Source of the DNA: Blattamonas nauphoetae
Taxonomy: Eukaryota; Preaxostyla; Oxymonadida
Reading direction: 5' to 3'
DNA: 64,000 bases
NCBI GenBank assembly: GCA_033064195.1
Contig: JARBJD010000140.1
Coordinates: 1-64,000 of the forward strand
In this document: positions 10,634 through 20,088 of the stretch, piece by piece
Layout of the letters: the number at the start of each line of letters is the position of its first letter
Numbering within the stretch: the stretch's first letter is position 1
Made by a program: the position numbers and the translations under genes
Notes under the pieces: model-generated
The model's database searches: none
What the model was told of the DNA's origin: nothing
The model's input: the letters and a program-made list of their open reading frames with translations, nothing else

Positions 10634-11218
10634 TTATTTTTGTTTTCTCAAATGTGGCTTTGTTTTTGCTCTAAACCATTCATCAAGTCTGATTCTATAA
10701 ATTTTATCATCTCCAATCACTCGATATTGAAAAGGAACGAGAACTCTCTTGTACTCACCAACGAGCTCACAATTATGTTTTCTCAATTCGTTTTCAACAA
10801 ATGATTGAGTGTAATGCTTCCGACTCTTCTCATGCGTTCGTACACCTTTCATCCAGTGTGCTGGTTTTATTTTCCATTCAACACCTTCATGGAGATATCT
10901 TACTACTGATTCTGAAGTTTTGTATTCATCAACAAGTTCACAATTCTCACTGTGAAGGGATTCAATGAATTTTTCTTTTGTGCAATAGTCATCAAATCGA
11001 TGATACCGGCTTGGATCCAGATGTGGTCTTGTCCCTCTGATGAATGATGAAACATAGACTCGAAACACCTCCTCTGGTTTATCTTCAGTGGCATATTCAA
11101 AAGTTCCATGAGACAGATATGATGTTCCACGACGAGTCAGAACCGGTTCGGTAACAAGAATTAATTGTTCATTACTTAACATGCTGTTCAGTTTGCTTGG
11201 TGTGAGTTGGTTTGTCAT
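10634..11218 (-). CDS. repeat protein beside the polymerase (194 aa)
   Basis: This protein contains two clear and one partial copies of a 55-65 residue repeat. The shared pattern is an aromatic/Leu helix, then NCELV-x-EY, a beta-like stretch ending in a Lys-Ile or Arg-Ile pair, then a Trp and a T-x-PH or T-H-E ending. Clear copies are at about residues 85-130 and 140-190. The spacing resembles treble-clef or DNA-binding repeats found in viral and phage homing-endonuclease-associated proteins, but the usual zinc-binding Cys residues are absent. The function is unknown. It lies directly upstream of the polymerase on the same strand, separated by an AT-rich gap, and looks whole. Confidence 0.6.
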   Translation of the reverse strand: MTNQLTPSKLNSMLSNEQLILVTEPVLTRRGTSYLSHGTFEYATEDKPEEVFRVYVSSFIRGTRPHLDPSRYHRFDDYCTKEKFIESLHSENCELVDEYKTSESVVRYLHEGVEWKIKPAHWMKGVRTHEKSRKHYTQSFVENELRKHNCELVGEYKRVLVPFQYRVIGDDKIYRIRLDEWFRAKTKPHLRKQK

Positions 11219-11219
11219 T

Positions 11220-12050
11220 TATTACAAATTAAAAAATGGAAAAATAAAAAAAGTTTAACGATTATTATTGAAGTCTGCAAAACAAACAGAACAAAAATAA
11301 CCGTCGAGAAGAGCCTTCCCACGTTCGTACGAGCTTCCTATAGACACCCCGATACTCCTTTGGGGATCGTTCTATCGCGATCCTTCTAAATGACTGTTGC
11401 TGGCGAAGTCCTTGAAGGGTTAAGTCTTGGGTGGGCATAATTTACGGACAAATTCTTGGTAAAGAATCTGATACCAACATGAACCCCGGGGACAATCTTT
11501 CGATCATCCGTCTCCAATCCAACCTCCAAATCGTTCTGCGCATCAGTCACCAGGGCACCATTTTGCCTGAGTATCTTGGAACATTACGTCGAGGGCTCTG
11601 TACTTGAACTTGGCCAACAACTCCTCTTCATATACAAATTAAAAAATCAGAAAGTTAAAAAAGTTTAACGTTTGTTTTTGGATCACCCATATCTCAGGAA
11701 CTACTGCTCAGATCACTCTGAAAACATCAGAAATGAACTCAGCAGATCGGGATTGACCTTGGAAGAGGTTTGTGTGGTCAGAGCTCAAATTTGTATTTTT
11801 CGAACTTTGTCTGGATCTCCTCTTCATATACAAATTAAAAAATCAGAAAAGTAAAAAAGTTTAACGTTTATTTTTGGACTACCCATAACTCCGGAAATAC
11901 TTCTCAGATCACACGAAACACGTCGTATATAAACTCGTCAGACCGATATTAGCCTTGTCAGAACAATTTTGGATGGTCGCAAAAATTAAGGTTAACTTTG
12001 AAAAATTCATTTTTTTAATTACCTTAAATAAGAGTGAAAAAAAGTGAAAA
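11220..12050. repeat. tandem AT-rich blocks at the Polinton right end
   Basis: A block of about 45 bp that includes ACAAATTAAAAAAT and ends in AAGTTTAACG occurs near 11,224, 11,634 and 11,824. The last two copies belong to longer direct repeats (about 11,621-11,720 and 11,817-11,915), spaced about 196 bp apart and also sharing the downstream sequence. The same AT-rich block separates the polymerase and the 194-aa gene. I read this as duplicated gene-leader or sub-terminal sequence of the element, with decayed coding-like sequence on the minus strand between copies. No terminal inverted repeat can be confirmed because the left end is not present. Confidence 0.5.
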
Positions 12051-12164
12051 AATCAAATTTGACCAAAACAATCCACGGATGGTCCCGATGCATAGGGAGG
12101 TAGTGCACGTCATTCTGGTGCATTCTGGATGTGCCTGTGCGCCGTGGATGTGTGGACTTGTCGA

Positions 12165-12640
12165 TCCATTGACACATCAATTGGCATAAGGAAACAATAG
12201 GTCTTCATCATTGCTATTGCTGTCAATGTGTCAATGGGTAATTCCCGGATTTTATTTTGTTTATAAATCCACGGGTCCACAGGTCCACAGGTCCACATGT
12301 CCACGGAGCGTACTGCACATGGAATATCTATCAATATCCTTTATTCTTATAAATGTCAACTGTCAATGGAAAATATGAAGAAAATTGTGGCATCAAAAGT
12401 AAAAAGTCCACATAAACAATAATGATAAATGTAATATACCAGCTGTGAGCATGAAGAATAGTTCTTTTACAAATCTCCGCATTACTTCCTAAGTAGTCGG
12501 TGGACTTGTGGACCTGTGGACCTGTGGACCCGTGGATTTGTAAATAAAATAAAAATGCCGATTTACCCATTGACACATTGACAGCAATAGTCATTGGAAA
12601 CAACCACCAAATGATCATGCCAATTGATCTGTCAATGCAT
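12165..12640. repeat. fold-back (inverted) repeat, arms about 145 bp
   Basis: The left arm at about 12,165-12,307 and the right arm at about 12,496-12,640 are reverse complements with several mismatches and small gaps. Both contain the phrase GTCAATGTGTCAATGGGTAA and an inner run of imperfect 9-10 bp units (GGTCCACA). The spacer of about 190 bp has no coding potential. The structure fits a fold-back or MITE-like non-autonomous element; no target-site duplication was identified with confidence. Confidence 0.7.
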
Positions 12641-12842
12641 AGACTTCAATCCATTTTCGGTGTATATTTTTTCGAAAAATGTAAGAATTAGGTCCAAATT
12701 TCATCAAAACCGAAGAAGAAGGAAATGTGTGTTTTTGAGGTCAAAAGTGATTTATTCCGTACTAATTGGGAAGTAGGTAGATATAGAGAATCGTCTTATA
12801 CACTACTCTGATCAATGGCGTGCATATGATTCCCTCTCTCTC

Positions 12843-13040
12843 CTAGGCTATACACACACAACTGTGAACCATACCACAAATTTTGTGAACCCTCTTGACG
12901 GTTCTTGTACCAACACCTTTGAGGGACTCTGGCACCAAGTGCGATCATTTTTTCTAGCTACTGGGGTTTGGACTCGATTTCTCGGAGAGTGTCTTTCGTG
13001 TTGGCTTGTAAAACGAAATATGCACCTATCATTTCCCAAT
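12843..13040 (+). mobile_element. Merlin/IS1595-like transposase, C-terminal fragment
   Basis: An open stretch of about 65 codons has the signature of the end of the ISXO2/IS1595-type transposase domain found in eukaryotic Merlin DNA transposons: TVNHTTNFVNP, then an acidic-Gly turn, then TNTFEGLWHQVR with the last catalytic-type Glu, and a final aromatic/Arg helix. The N-terminal two thirds, with the first catalytic Asp residues, are not found upstream, where the fold-back repeat lies. The fragment has no Met start and is probably dead. Confidence 0.65.
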
Positions 13041-13084
13041 TTCCTTCAAATAATGATCCATACACCACTTTACCAACCAACAAA

Positions 13085-14400
13085 TACAAGACACCAAGAA
13101 GACACAGGCTTTTCGGCGCGGAACCATGTTTTAGTTTTCTTTGTTTGACCCATCTTTATTTTTCAAGCCCCATGTTACATATTTTTCCGACTGACTTCCT
13201 GGTTGAACTGTTTCCGGAGTTTCTGAAAATTGAACGCGAATCCGATACTATGAAGGCGAGATGGTTCCTCCGTTGCACAGAAGGAACCACACTAAAAATT
13301 GGCATTGTTGGGTATGCAGTATCCCGTGGGTTGGGGATGAATTCAACAACATATGCTAGGATCAAGAATGAAACAAAGGAAAATGACAAACCTGCTGTCC
13401 TCATCACAGACGGCCTAAAAGTGCATGGCACAAACGATGTCCGTAAAAATTATAGAAGAATTCAATACCATACTCAACTTGCTCACTCCCAACACCTCAC
13501 ACATGACGCAGCCTTGCGACAAAAGTCTTTTCGTGGTCTGGAAGATGAGAATCAACGAAATGAGAAGACTGATTATAGTGCTGTCACCAAAGCGCCGAAA
13601 TTCAATAAACCGCCTAAAATCGAGATTTTTTCTGAGAAATGTTGTTTTGGTGAGAAAATAATCCTGAAAAAAATTTGGAGCTAAAGACCCATTATTCGCC
13701 GAGAAAACCCAAAATTCGTCATTTTGGCTACTTCCAAAAAGTGTAGTTTTGCAATATCTCAACAACCAGTGGATCAATTGTCTTGATTTTTCTTCCAGAT
13801 TCTTTTTATGATGATTTGAACATTTTGAAAAAAAATCGAAAAAAAAGTATGGGTATCTGGAAAGATTCAAAAAAACCCATATTTTCTCGAGAAAAAATTC
13901 TTAGAAAAAAAAATGGTTTCTTTTTTGAGCATCTTTTGTCGAGATCGATACGAACAATATGCAATTTGTTTGGTGAAAAACGGATGGCTGGTTGTGGAGA
14001 TATGACGTCGAAAAGTTGAAAAAAAAGGTGTGGATTGTACTGTATGAGGCTACAGAGCCCAATACTGGGTCTTTAGCTCCAAATTTTTTTCAGGATTTTT
14101 TTCTCACCAAAACTACATTTCCCAGAAAAAATCTCGATTTTAGGCGGTTTATTGAAAACTGGCGGTTTGGTGACAGCACTATAAGTGACGACACACCTAC
14201 ACAAATTTTGGCTATTGCAACGTGTGCTTCTTGGCAAGGAACACACCCCATGGCTGTTCGAGTGGCGTTTACATCATCAGGCTTGGAGGTTCGCTGAATC
14301 GACGGAGGATTCATCCCAACCATCAACGACCAAAAAAAGGAATCGTTTGTCGCTCAACTTCGGAGCGACAACGATTCCATTGCTCCCAAACCACCAGTGA
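13085..14400 (+). mobile_element. pogo-like DDE transposase remnant, interrupted by a MITE
   Basis: Reading on the plus strand, AVLITDGLKVHGTN (about 13,395-13,435) in one frame is followed by LLTPNTSHMTQPCDKSLF...WK (about 13,480-13,550) in another. Together these are the second Asp region and the NTSH-QP-DK-F-WK stretch typical of DDE_1 transposases of the pogo/Tigger group. A frame change lies near 13,425-13,445. The gene is then split by a 606-bp insertion. Beyond it a short segment (AVRVAFTSSGLEV, about 14,250-14,295) resembles the domain's C-terminal end. The copy is dead. The N-terminal HTH domain is not recognised. Confidence 0.6.
13576..14181. mobile_element. 606-bp MITE with TA target duplication
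   Basis: Ends are long inverted repeats of about 115 bp beginning TAGTGCTGTCACCAAA at 13,576 and ending with the reverse complement at 14,181. They are flanked by TA at 13,574-13,575 and 14,182-14,183. TA duplication and the long terminal repeats indicate a Tc1/mariner/pogo-superfamily non-autonomous element. The interior is AT-rich with runs of A and has no coding potential. It sits inside the pogo-like transposase remnant, so it inserted later. Confidence 0.8.
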
Positions 14401-14489
14401 TGAGAGCGACAAGGCATCTGGCTCCTTTCGGAATCATGCCCGCCTTCAGTCAAACTGCTTCCAAAGAGAAGAACAAAGAAAATAATCTC

Positions 14490-14945
14490 CAAAAAAAGAA
14501 TAACCTCTTCGTTCTATATTCTCAAGAGTCATCAATCAGTGTTTTTATCAATTTAAGATCAAATTTGTTAAAACGAGAAGAAATGAATCTCATTTCAAGA
14601 GAGTGAGTTGATCTCCCCATATGTTGACATTTCATGCAGTTTGCGTGTGATCGTGTTCACACTGATGTTGGAGATATGATGAGATGAAAAAGATGAGTGA
14701 AGTGTGTTGAGAGCAACACCCAAATGATTATCGAAGACGTGCCATGGACTTCCAACAAACTGTTCACGACGTTGTTGAACCCTTCAGGCTCCATCTCAGC
14801 AGTGATTCATGTTGAGATTGTTTCGAACTGAGAGTTAACACAAAATTTGAGAAATTGAACAAAAAGATCGCCCCAGAACAATGGGTGGTTCATTGAAATG
14901 TCATTGCAGAAAAACTCACAGAATTGTTACTATGAGTTTACTGAA
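14490..14945. other. intergenic region
   Basis: About 450 bp between the transposon remnants and the convergent end of the RPSA gene. I see no open frame, RNA gene or repeat that I can support. Confidence 0.5.
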
Positions 14946-15794
14946 TTACCAGCTGACTTCTCCAGAAGCACCGCTTTGTGCGGCATTGGAATCACCCCAG
15001 TTTCCAGCATCAGCACTACCCCAGCCAGAATCTGCAGCAGCGGCAGCCTGGTTGATAACTGCTGCGTCGTGGGCGACTTCCTCCTCTGGTTGATGTTCTT
15101 GTCTGTCTCTGTATTGGAAGGTTGGGTCATCAAGTTGAACATCTTCTTCCTCTTCTTCAGCTTTCTTCTTCTCCTCAGGCTCACGGTAGAAGAAGAGATC
15201 GGGCATGACATCCCACTTCTCGTTGCGGCCGAGCTCGCCACGGATGCGGAGGATCTCACGAGCGAGAAGCCAGTAGATGATACCAATTTGCTTGATACCC
15301 TTATTGTTGGATGGGATGGCAACATCAACATAGCGAAGAGGTGAGTCAGTATCGCAGATGGCGATGACTGGGATGTTCACGTAGGATGATTCCATGATGG
15401 GCTGATGGTCAGTGATTGGTTCAGTGACAAGAAGGAGGCGGGGTTCGATGAAACGCTTTTGGATCTGGTTGGTGAAAGTTCCTGGTGTGAAGCGGGTAGC
15501 GAGAGCTGTGACACCAGTGTACTTGGCGAACTTCAGAATAGCGCGTTGTCCGTATGTTCTTTGTGAAACAACACAGACATCAGCTGGGTTTTCGATACCA
15601 CAGATGATGCGAGCAGCGAGGCGGATTTTTTCCATGGTCATCTTTGGGTTGAAGATGTAAACACCCTCAGCGTTGCGACCATGAACGTATGGGGTCATGT
15701 GAGTGGTGATGTTCTTGGAACCAACATGGGCTTCGCAAGCGAGGAGCATGCGGATGTCTTCCTGTTCTGGGGTAATTTCTTGGCGTTTGCTCAT
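14946..15794 (-). CDS. RPSA: small-subunit ribosomal protein uS2 (RPSA / 40S SA)
   Basis: A 282-residue cytosolic ribosomal protein of the 40S head, where it helps hold uS5 and eS21 and is needed for late 40S maturation. The uS2 fold is plain: [12 protein letters not shown] near the N-terminus, the [19 protein letters not shown] strand-helix, [21 protein letters not shown], and the [25 protein letters not shown] stretch. The C-terminal 60 residues are acidic and then Ala/Gly/Trp-rich with W-G repeats, as in other eukaryotic SA proteins. The start at MSKRQE is chosen over an in-frame upstream extension that lacks homology. No intron is needed. It is divergent from the 795-aa gene with 242 bp between start codons. 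Confidence 0.97.
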   Translation of the reverse strand: MSKRQEITPEQEDIRMLLACEAHVGSKNITTHMTPYVHGRNAEGVYIFNPKMTMEKIRLAARIICGIENPADVCVVSQRTYGQRAILKFAKYTGVTALATRFTPGTFTNQIQKRFIEPRLLLVTEPITDHQPIMESSYVNIPVIAICDTDSPLRYVDVAIPSNNKGIKQIGIIYWLLAREILRIRGELGRNEKWDVMPDLFFYREPEEKKKAEEEEEDVQLDDPTFQYRDRQEHQPEEEVAHDAAVINQAAAAADSGWGSADAGNWGDSNAAQSGASGEVSW

Positions 15795-16036
15795 TGAACT
15801 AAGCAGGGAAGATAATTGTGAGATCAAAGATGTGATTTGATGGCAAAACAACTGAAAAAGAAATGAGGAACACACGTTGAGTCTGATCAAGAATACCCAT
15901 TCTGCCCCAATCTCATGAAATGGGTGTCTTTCTGTCATCGTTCGGAATATGATATTAATATTTATGTAACAAAATGGAGAGTCAATTCGCATGGATTTCT
16001 ACGATGATGTGATTGGGTGATCTACACGTAATAAAA

Positions 16037-18745
16037 ATGGACGTCTCATCACTCATCGCACAATTGTCTACAAGTCAAGTAGATGCAGAAATCATTCAAA
16101 TTGTTCACGATCTTCGCATTTATCCACCTAATGCTTTTGAAGATGCTCTTCTTGACCTCCTATCATCAATTCATCGCCATCTTTCATCGCCATCGGACAA
16201 AATTGTGTCTATGTGCCTCGATGTCTGCTAAATTTCCCGTGTTGTAACTTTTAATTCATGTGAGCAGCTTTTATACAACATTTGTGAAACGTACGACTTT
16301 CCACGAGACCTCCTCCTCCCGCTTGAACATTCCATCCAGATGAAAGATGACCAACCCTCACACCGAACTTCATTCTACCTATCATCTCTGTATCTTCGTG
16401 TCTGTATGATTTCTTCTCTTTTCATATCGTGAATAGGCCTTCCACGAATGAATAATTCTCCACTTCATTCTGCGACTCTTATAAACTCTGTAATCTCCAG
16501 GATTCTCCATCCAAATCACATATCTCCCATTCTTGTTCCAGAACTTCGAGATTTTTCCGATTTTGACGATGATATTCAGGATAATGATGAACACAAAGTA
16601 CAAAGCTTTCAGCATCACCACACTGATTTGTGCTCGGATTTTTTTGATTCAGAATGTACAGATAGTGATTCTTCGCCTGATATTGATACTTTGCCATCGA
16701 CAGAACTCCCCTTTTCCAATTCAGTCTTCAGCCATTTCTTCACAAGAACACCTCACCGCAGAAAGTCATGTTCTCCATCCGATTTCGTGAGATCTGCGTA
16801 TAAAGGCCTCTCTCCACATTTTGATATTGGAATCGAGACCATAACAACGACTCTCAACATCCTAAACAACCCAACATTCAACTCGTTCACTCTCACCCCG
16901 CTTCACAAAACCATTCCCAAACCAAAGCATATATCTCTTTCACAAACAGCATTGTTCTGTTTATTGACCCATCTGGTGAAAGCACGCTTACTTTCAGATG
17001 CAGAGACGAAGCAAAGAGATACGTTCATTGCAGGGGCTCCGTCAGGCCAGATAAATCCGAGAATCCAAACAAACCCTTCGATTTCACTCTCAAAGAGAAG
17101 TATAGAACGAGAAATAGACGAAGAAAGACAATATACACTGTATTCTCAACTTCTGCTTTGTTTGTTGCGATCAACCAGGCTTTCCTTTGGACAAATCTCA
17201 TTTGACCACCCTTCCATCAACACATCCTCAGCGCACACACAAACTCATCTCCCCGACGCAGCACAACTCGAAAAACAACCAACCTCACCCACAAAGTCAT
17301 TTGGGCCTGTTTCGACAGGTCGGGCGATTGTCTGGATTGTTCGAGACCAACTGCGAGAGAAGCAGATGGACGCAGAATCGGGAAATGAAGTGGATCCGAG
17401 CATCCCTCGACAGCCACTCGTGCCGACTCCTCTTTCGAGAGAGGCTGTTCTTGAGCATGAACTTGGGGCAGCGATGGAGTTGTTGAAAAGGTGTGTTTGG
17501 AATGGAATTCCATTTTAGTCACGGAGACAGCAGATTCTTCATGTTTTTTGACTTGTTCACATCTTCGATCATTCTCGGCTTTTCGCTCTCTCAGCAACTC
17601 ATCGACACTCTCCTCTCGCGCCATCATTCTCGTCCAACACATCACTCGCATTGATCTGACTGAGAACCCGCCTGTATTCCTCCTGCCGACGTTCCTCATC
17701 GCGCTTGCGTCTCAGCTCACACTCAAACTCTCTCATCATCCAACCATTTTCACCTTCTTTTCTCCCGCGAAAGACGAACATTTCTCAAGTTTGGCTGCGT
17801 TTGAGCATTTTGAAAAGTTGGAGACGACAACAACAGGAGCGAGTGAATGGGTGGAGGACACTGGCGAGTTGTGTGAACAGTTCTTTGAGGCGTCAAATAT
17901 GACTGGATGTTTCAAGGTTTGGGAGAGTTCGAGAGAGTGATGTTTTTCGATTCAAATGTTGCTATTATTTTCTGATCAACTTGAAACCTTCATCATGTTG
18001 TGTTTTCTTCTCAGGAACTAATATCTTACGCCAACACACTCCACATTCCACATGCTCAGTCAGCTTTTCTGGAAGCTGCAGTGGCCATCCACATGACGCT
18101 CCCCGCCCCCTCAGCCTTCCACTTTCTCTCCTTCATCCTCACCCACTTTCTCATCCTCTGTGAATCTGAGACACTCGAAGCGAAGAAGACGATGGAAGAC
18201 ATTCCACTCCATCCAATCAAAGCCGAACAGTCGGTCAGTCCGACAGTTCTTGACCGACTTCTGATGGTCACTCGACGAGTGTGCTTCTTGTTTGGGCGTC
18301 TCATCTCTTTTGTTCAGTTTGTGATGATGCTGACACGAGCTGGGATGAAGAACGAGGAATGGTTTGGAGAATTTCTGACAATCTGCACTCTTCTGTTGAA
18401 GTCTCTGTCCTCCTTCCCGTCTGACAACAACGAGGTCTGTTCACCCTTTTTCTCAAATCTGATGATCAGCCAATCTGCGGTTGTCTGGCCTTAATCAACA
18501 CGCTTCTCCAACAACTCCCCGCAACTCCACTCGTCCCGCTCATTCACACCGTTGTCCTCTCACTCAAACAGAGAATGAACAAACTGATGACCGTGACGCA
18601 GTCGCTGGAGGAAGCTCTGAAGACACCATCATCAGACAAAGCGGAGGCGACTCGAACGGGAATTGACCAGGACAGACACGCTGTCAACATGATCAACGTC
18701 CAGCTTTCGTTTTTCGAAGATTTACTGAAAAAGCATCAAACATAA
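16037..18745 (+). CDS. unrecognised 795-aa protein, six exons
   Basis: I do not recognise the family. Exons that give one continuous frame are 16037-16222, 16268-16397, 16437-17490, 17595-17916, 18015-18434 and 18470-18745; introns are 45, 39, 104, 98 and 35 nt with GT...AG ends. The start is the first ATG after the divergent promoter. The predicted protein is mostly helical, with an acidic Asp/Ser-rich linker at about residues 130-190 and a Ser/Thr/Pro-rich segment at about 330-410. The C-terminal 250 residues are Leu-rich helices resembling an alpha-solenoid (ending in a Lys-rich helix). No membrane segment or catalytic motif is visible. Splice sites are inferred, not confirmed. Confidence 0.7.
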
Positions 18746-18867
18746 ATCCAATATCTGGTTTTGTACAAAAATGAAGAATGCCAGAGGCGTACAGAAGCCA
18801 TTCTTCACTCAGGACGAGGAGTTGGAAGATACTGTTTAAAACACTAAATTTTTCATCGGTTTTCAGC

Positions 18868-18939
18868 GCCTCGGTAGCATAGTGGTAGTGCGTATGCCTT
18901 GTAAGCATAAGGTCGAGAGTTCAATTCTCTCTCGGGGCT
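18868..18939 (+). tRNA. tRNA-Thr (anticodon UGU)
   Basis: A complete cloverleaf of 72 nt folds here: acceptor GCCTCGG with TCGGGGC (two G-T wobbles), D arm GCAT/GTGC with the loop AGTGGTA, anticodon stem TATGC/GCATA with loop CTTGTAA giving anticodon TGT, a five-base variable loop, and T arm GAGAG/CTCTC with loop TTCAATT. There is no intron. Internal A and B boxes are present and a run of five T, a Pol III terminator, follows at about 18,943-18,947. Confidence 0.95.
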
Positions 18940-19400
18940 TTCCTTTTTCAATTCCGAGATACTCATTTTCACCTTTTTGACTCATCTACTTTGTATCGTC
19001 AGAATTGTCTGATTAACTTGTTATCCCAGCGTTTTGGTGTGCCGAGTCGCTTCGTCTTGATCTGAGAATTGATCCACCCTTGGAGCAACTTATCCACAGG
19101 ACACATTGACTTTTTCTCGATTTTGTGAGCGAAATGAAAGATACTAGCCTCAAAAGATGATTTTCCCAACTGATAGCCCCATTCGTAGCTTCTTCATGGC
19201 TTTCGTCTAACATCGCATTTAAGTCCTGTCCTTCGTCCACACCACTAATCTCTCGTCATCATTTATCCCCTTCACGATTCTTTACCACAAATCAAAGCAT
19301 GGAAGTGACAAAACCATGAGATCAGGCAACAACACGTAACCTAACTTTCAGACACATTCTACGATAGAAAGACCATCTAAAGTCACTCAGAACTGTCATA
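18940..19400. other. intergenic region
   Basis: About 460 bp after the tRNA terminator. It holds short open frames on both strands without coding character. Nothing else is supported. Confidence 0.45.
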
Positions 19401-19401
19401 C

Positions 19402-19959
19402 TTGTGGACAATCCATCGTGTTAACTCATCCTCCATTCGTCAGATCAACAATATTTTTCCGACCAGAGGCAAACTGCTCCACACTCGTAGCCTCCACCCC
19501 AACGTGACCGGACCAATCTCACACAAAGATCTTCAGACCGTGAACATCTTCTCCCACGGCCGATTTCTGCAGGCAGCTATGAAGTATCGTCTATCTCTGT
19601 ATGACAGCGACAATGTCTTTGCATTGATTGAAGAGATTCGAGCGTGTAGGCCAACTCACATGAACATTACTGTCTTTGTATTCGACAGAACAACTGACCA
19701 TCCAGCCAGCACAATTTGGGATGATTTTGGACTCGATCTCACATCGACGATTCATTCTCAAGTACCGTTAAGCTTCAAAATGCCGTTCAAAAACGTAAGA
19801 ATTGGTTGCTACGGTCCATTCATCATTTCCGGACTTTTGAAAATTGCTCTCTTGATATTTTCATCAAAAACAGGCAATTCAGTACGATTGAAGCCAGAAG
19901 TCTCAGCGATGAAAAAACTCGAAATATTGTTTATCCTATATTCTCATTTCGCTGACTGA
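19402..19959 (+). CDS. hypothetical open frame (185 codons), doubtful
   Basis: An open frame of 185 codons that starts without an ATG, so if real it would be an internal or last exon or a remnant. The translated sequence has mixed beta and helical character and one hydrophobic stretch (about residues 140-155). No family is recognised. It could be chance or a decayed gene. Confidence 0.25.
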   Translation: MWTIHRVNSSSIRQINNIFPTRGKLLHTRSLHPNVTGPISHKDLQTVNIFSHGRFLQAAMKYRLSLYDSDNVFALIEEIRACRPTHMNITVFVFDRTTDHPASTIWDDFGLDLTSTIHSQVPLSFKMPFKNVRIGCYGPFIISGLLKIALLIFSSKTGNSVRLKPEVSAMKKLEILFILYSHFAD

Positions 19960-20088
19960 TGATAACTTCACTTTTTTCTATTTCTTGTCAGGAATTTGAG
20001 GGTTTTTCGGTTGTTTGAATCAAGTCCATTTGATCGAGCCATACCTGGACCACCTTTTTTTGATTCAGTCTCTAGATTCTTTTGATCC

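Larger units (their letters stand above)
1..12050 (-). mobile_element. Polinton/Maverick-like element, right-hand part
   Basis: A compact block of genes, nearly all on the minus strand, includes a protein-primed family B DNA polymerase, a retroviral-type DDE integrase and an ATPase of the packaging class. That combination defines Polintons (Mavericks). The left end lies outside the window, so the left terminal repeat and any target-site duplication cannot be seen; the right end is placed at about 12,000 where repeated AT-rich blocks stop. No adenain-like protease or clear double-jelly-roll capsid gene was recognised here; they may lie to the left. The polymerase and integrase frames look whole, while several smaller genes look broken (at least four or five breaks overall). 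This suggests a fairly young copy that is decaying. Genes are separated by short AT-rich gaps with a shared motif. Confidence 0.85.

Noticed and set aside
12110-12618. Two minus-strand frames of 74 and 95 codons
   Set aside because: They are readings of the inverted-repeat arms, which explains their similarity; not genes.
17491-17518. Very short 28-nt intron in the 795-aa gene
   Set aside because: Using this acceptor leads to an early stop; the acceptor at 17594 restores a long frame.
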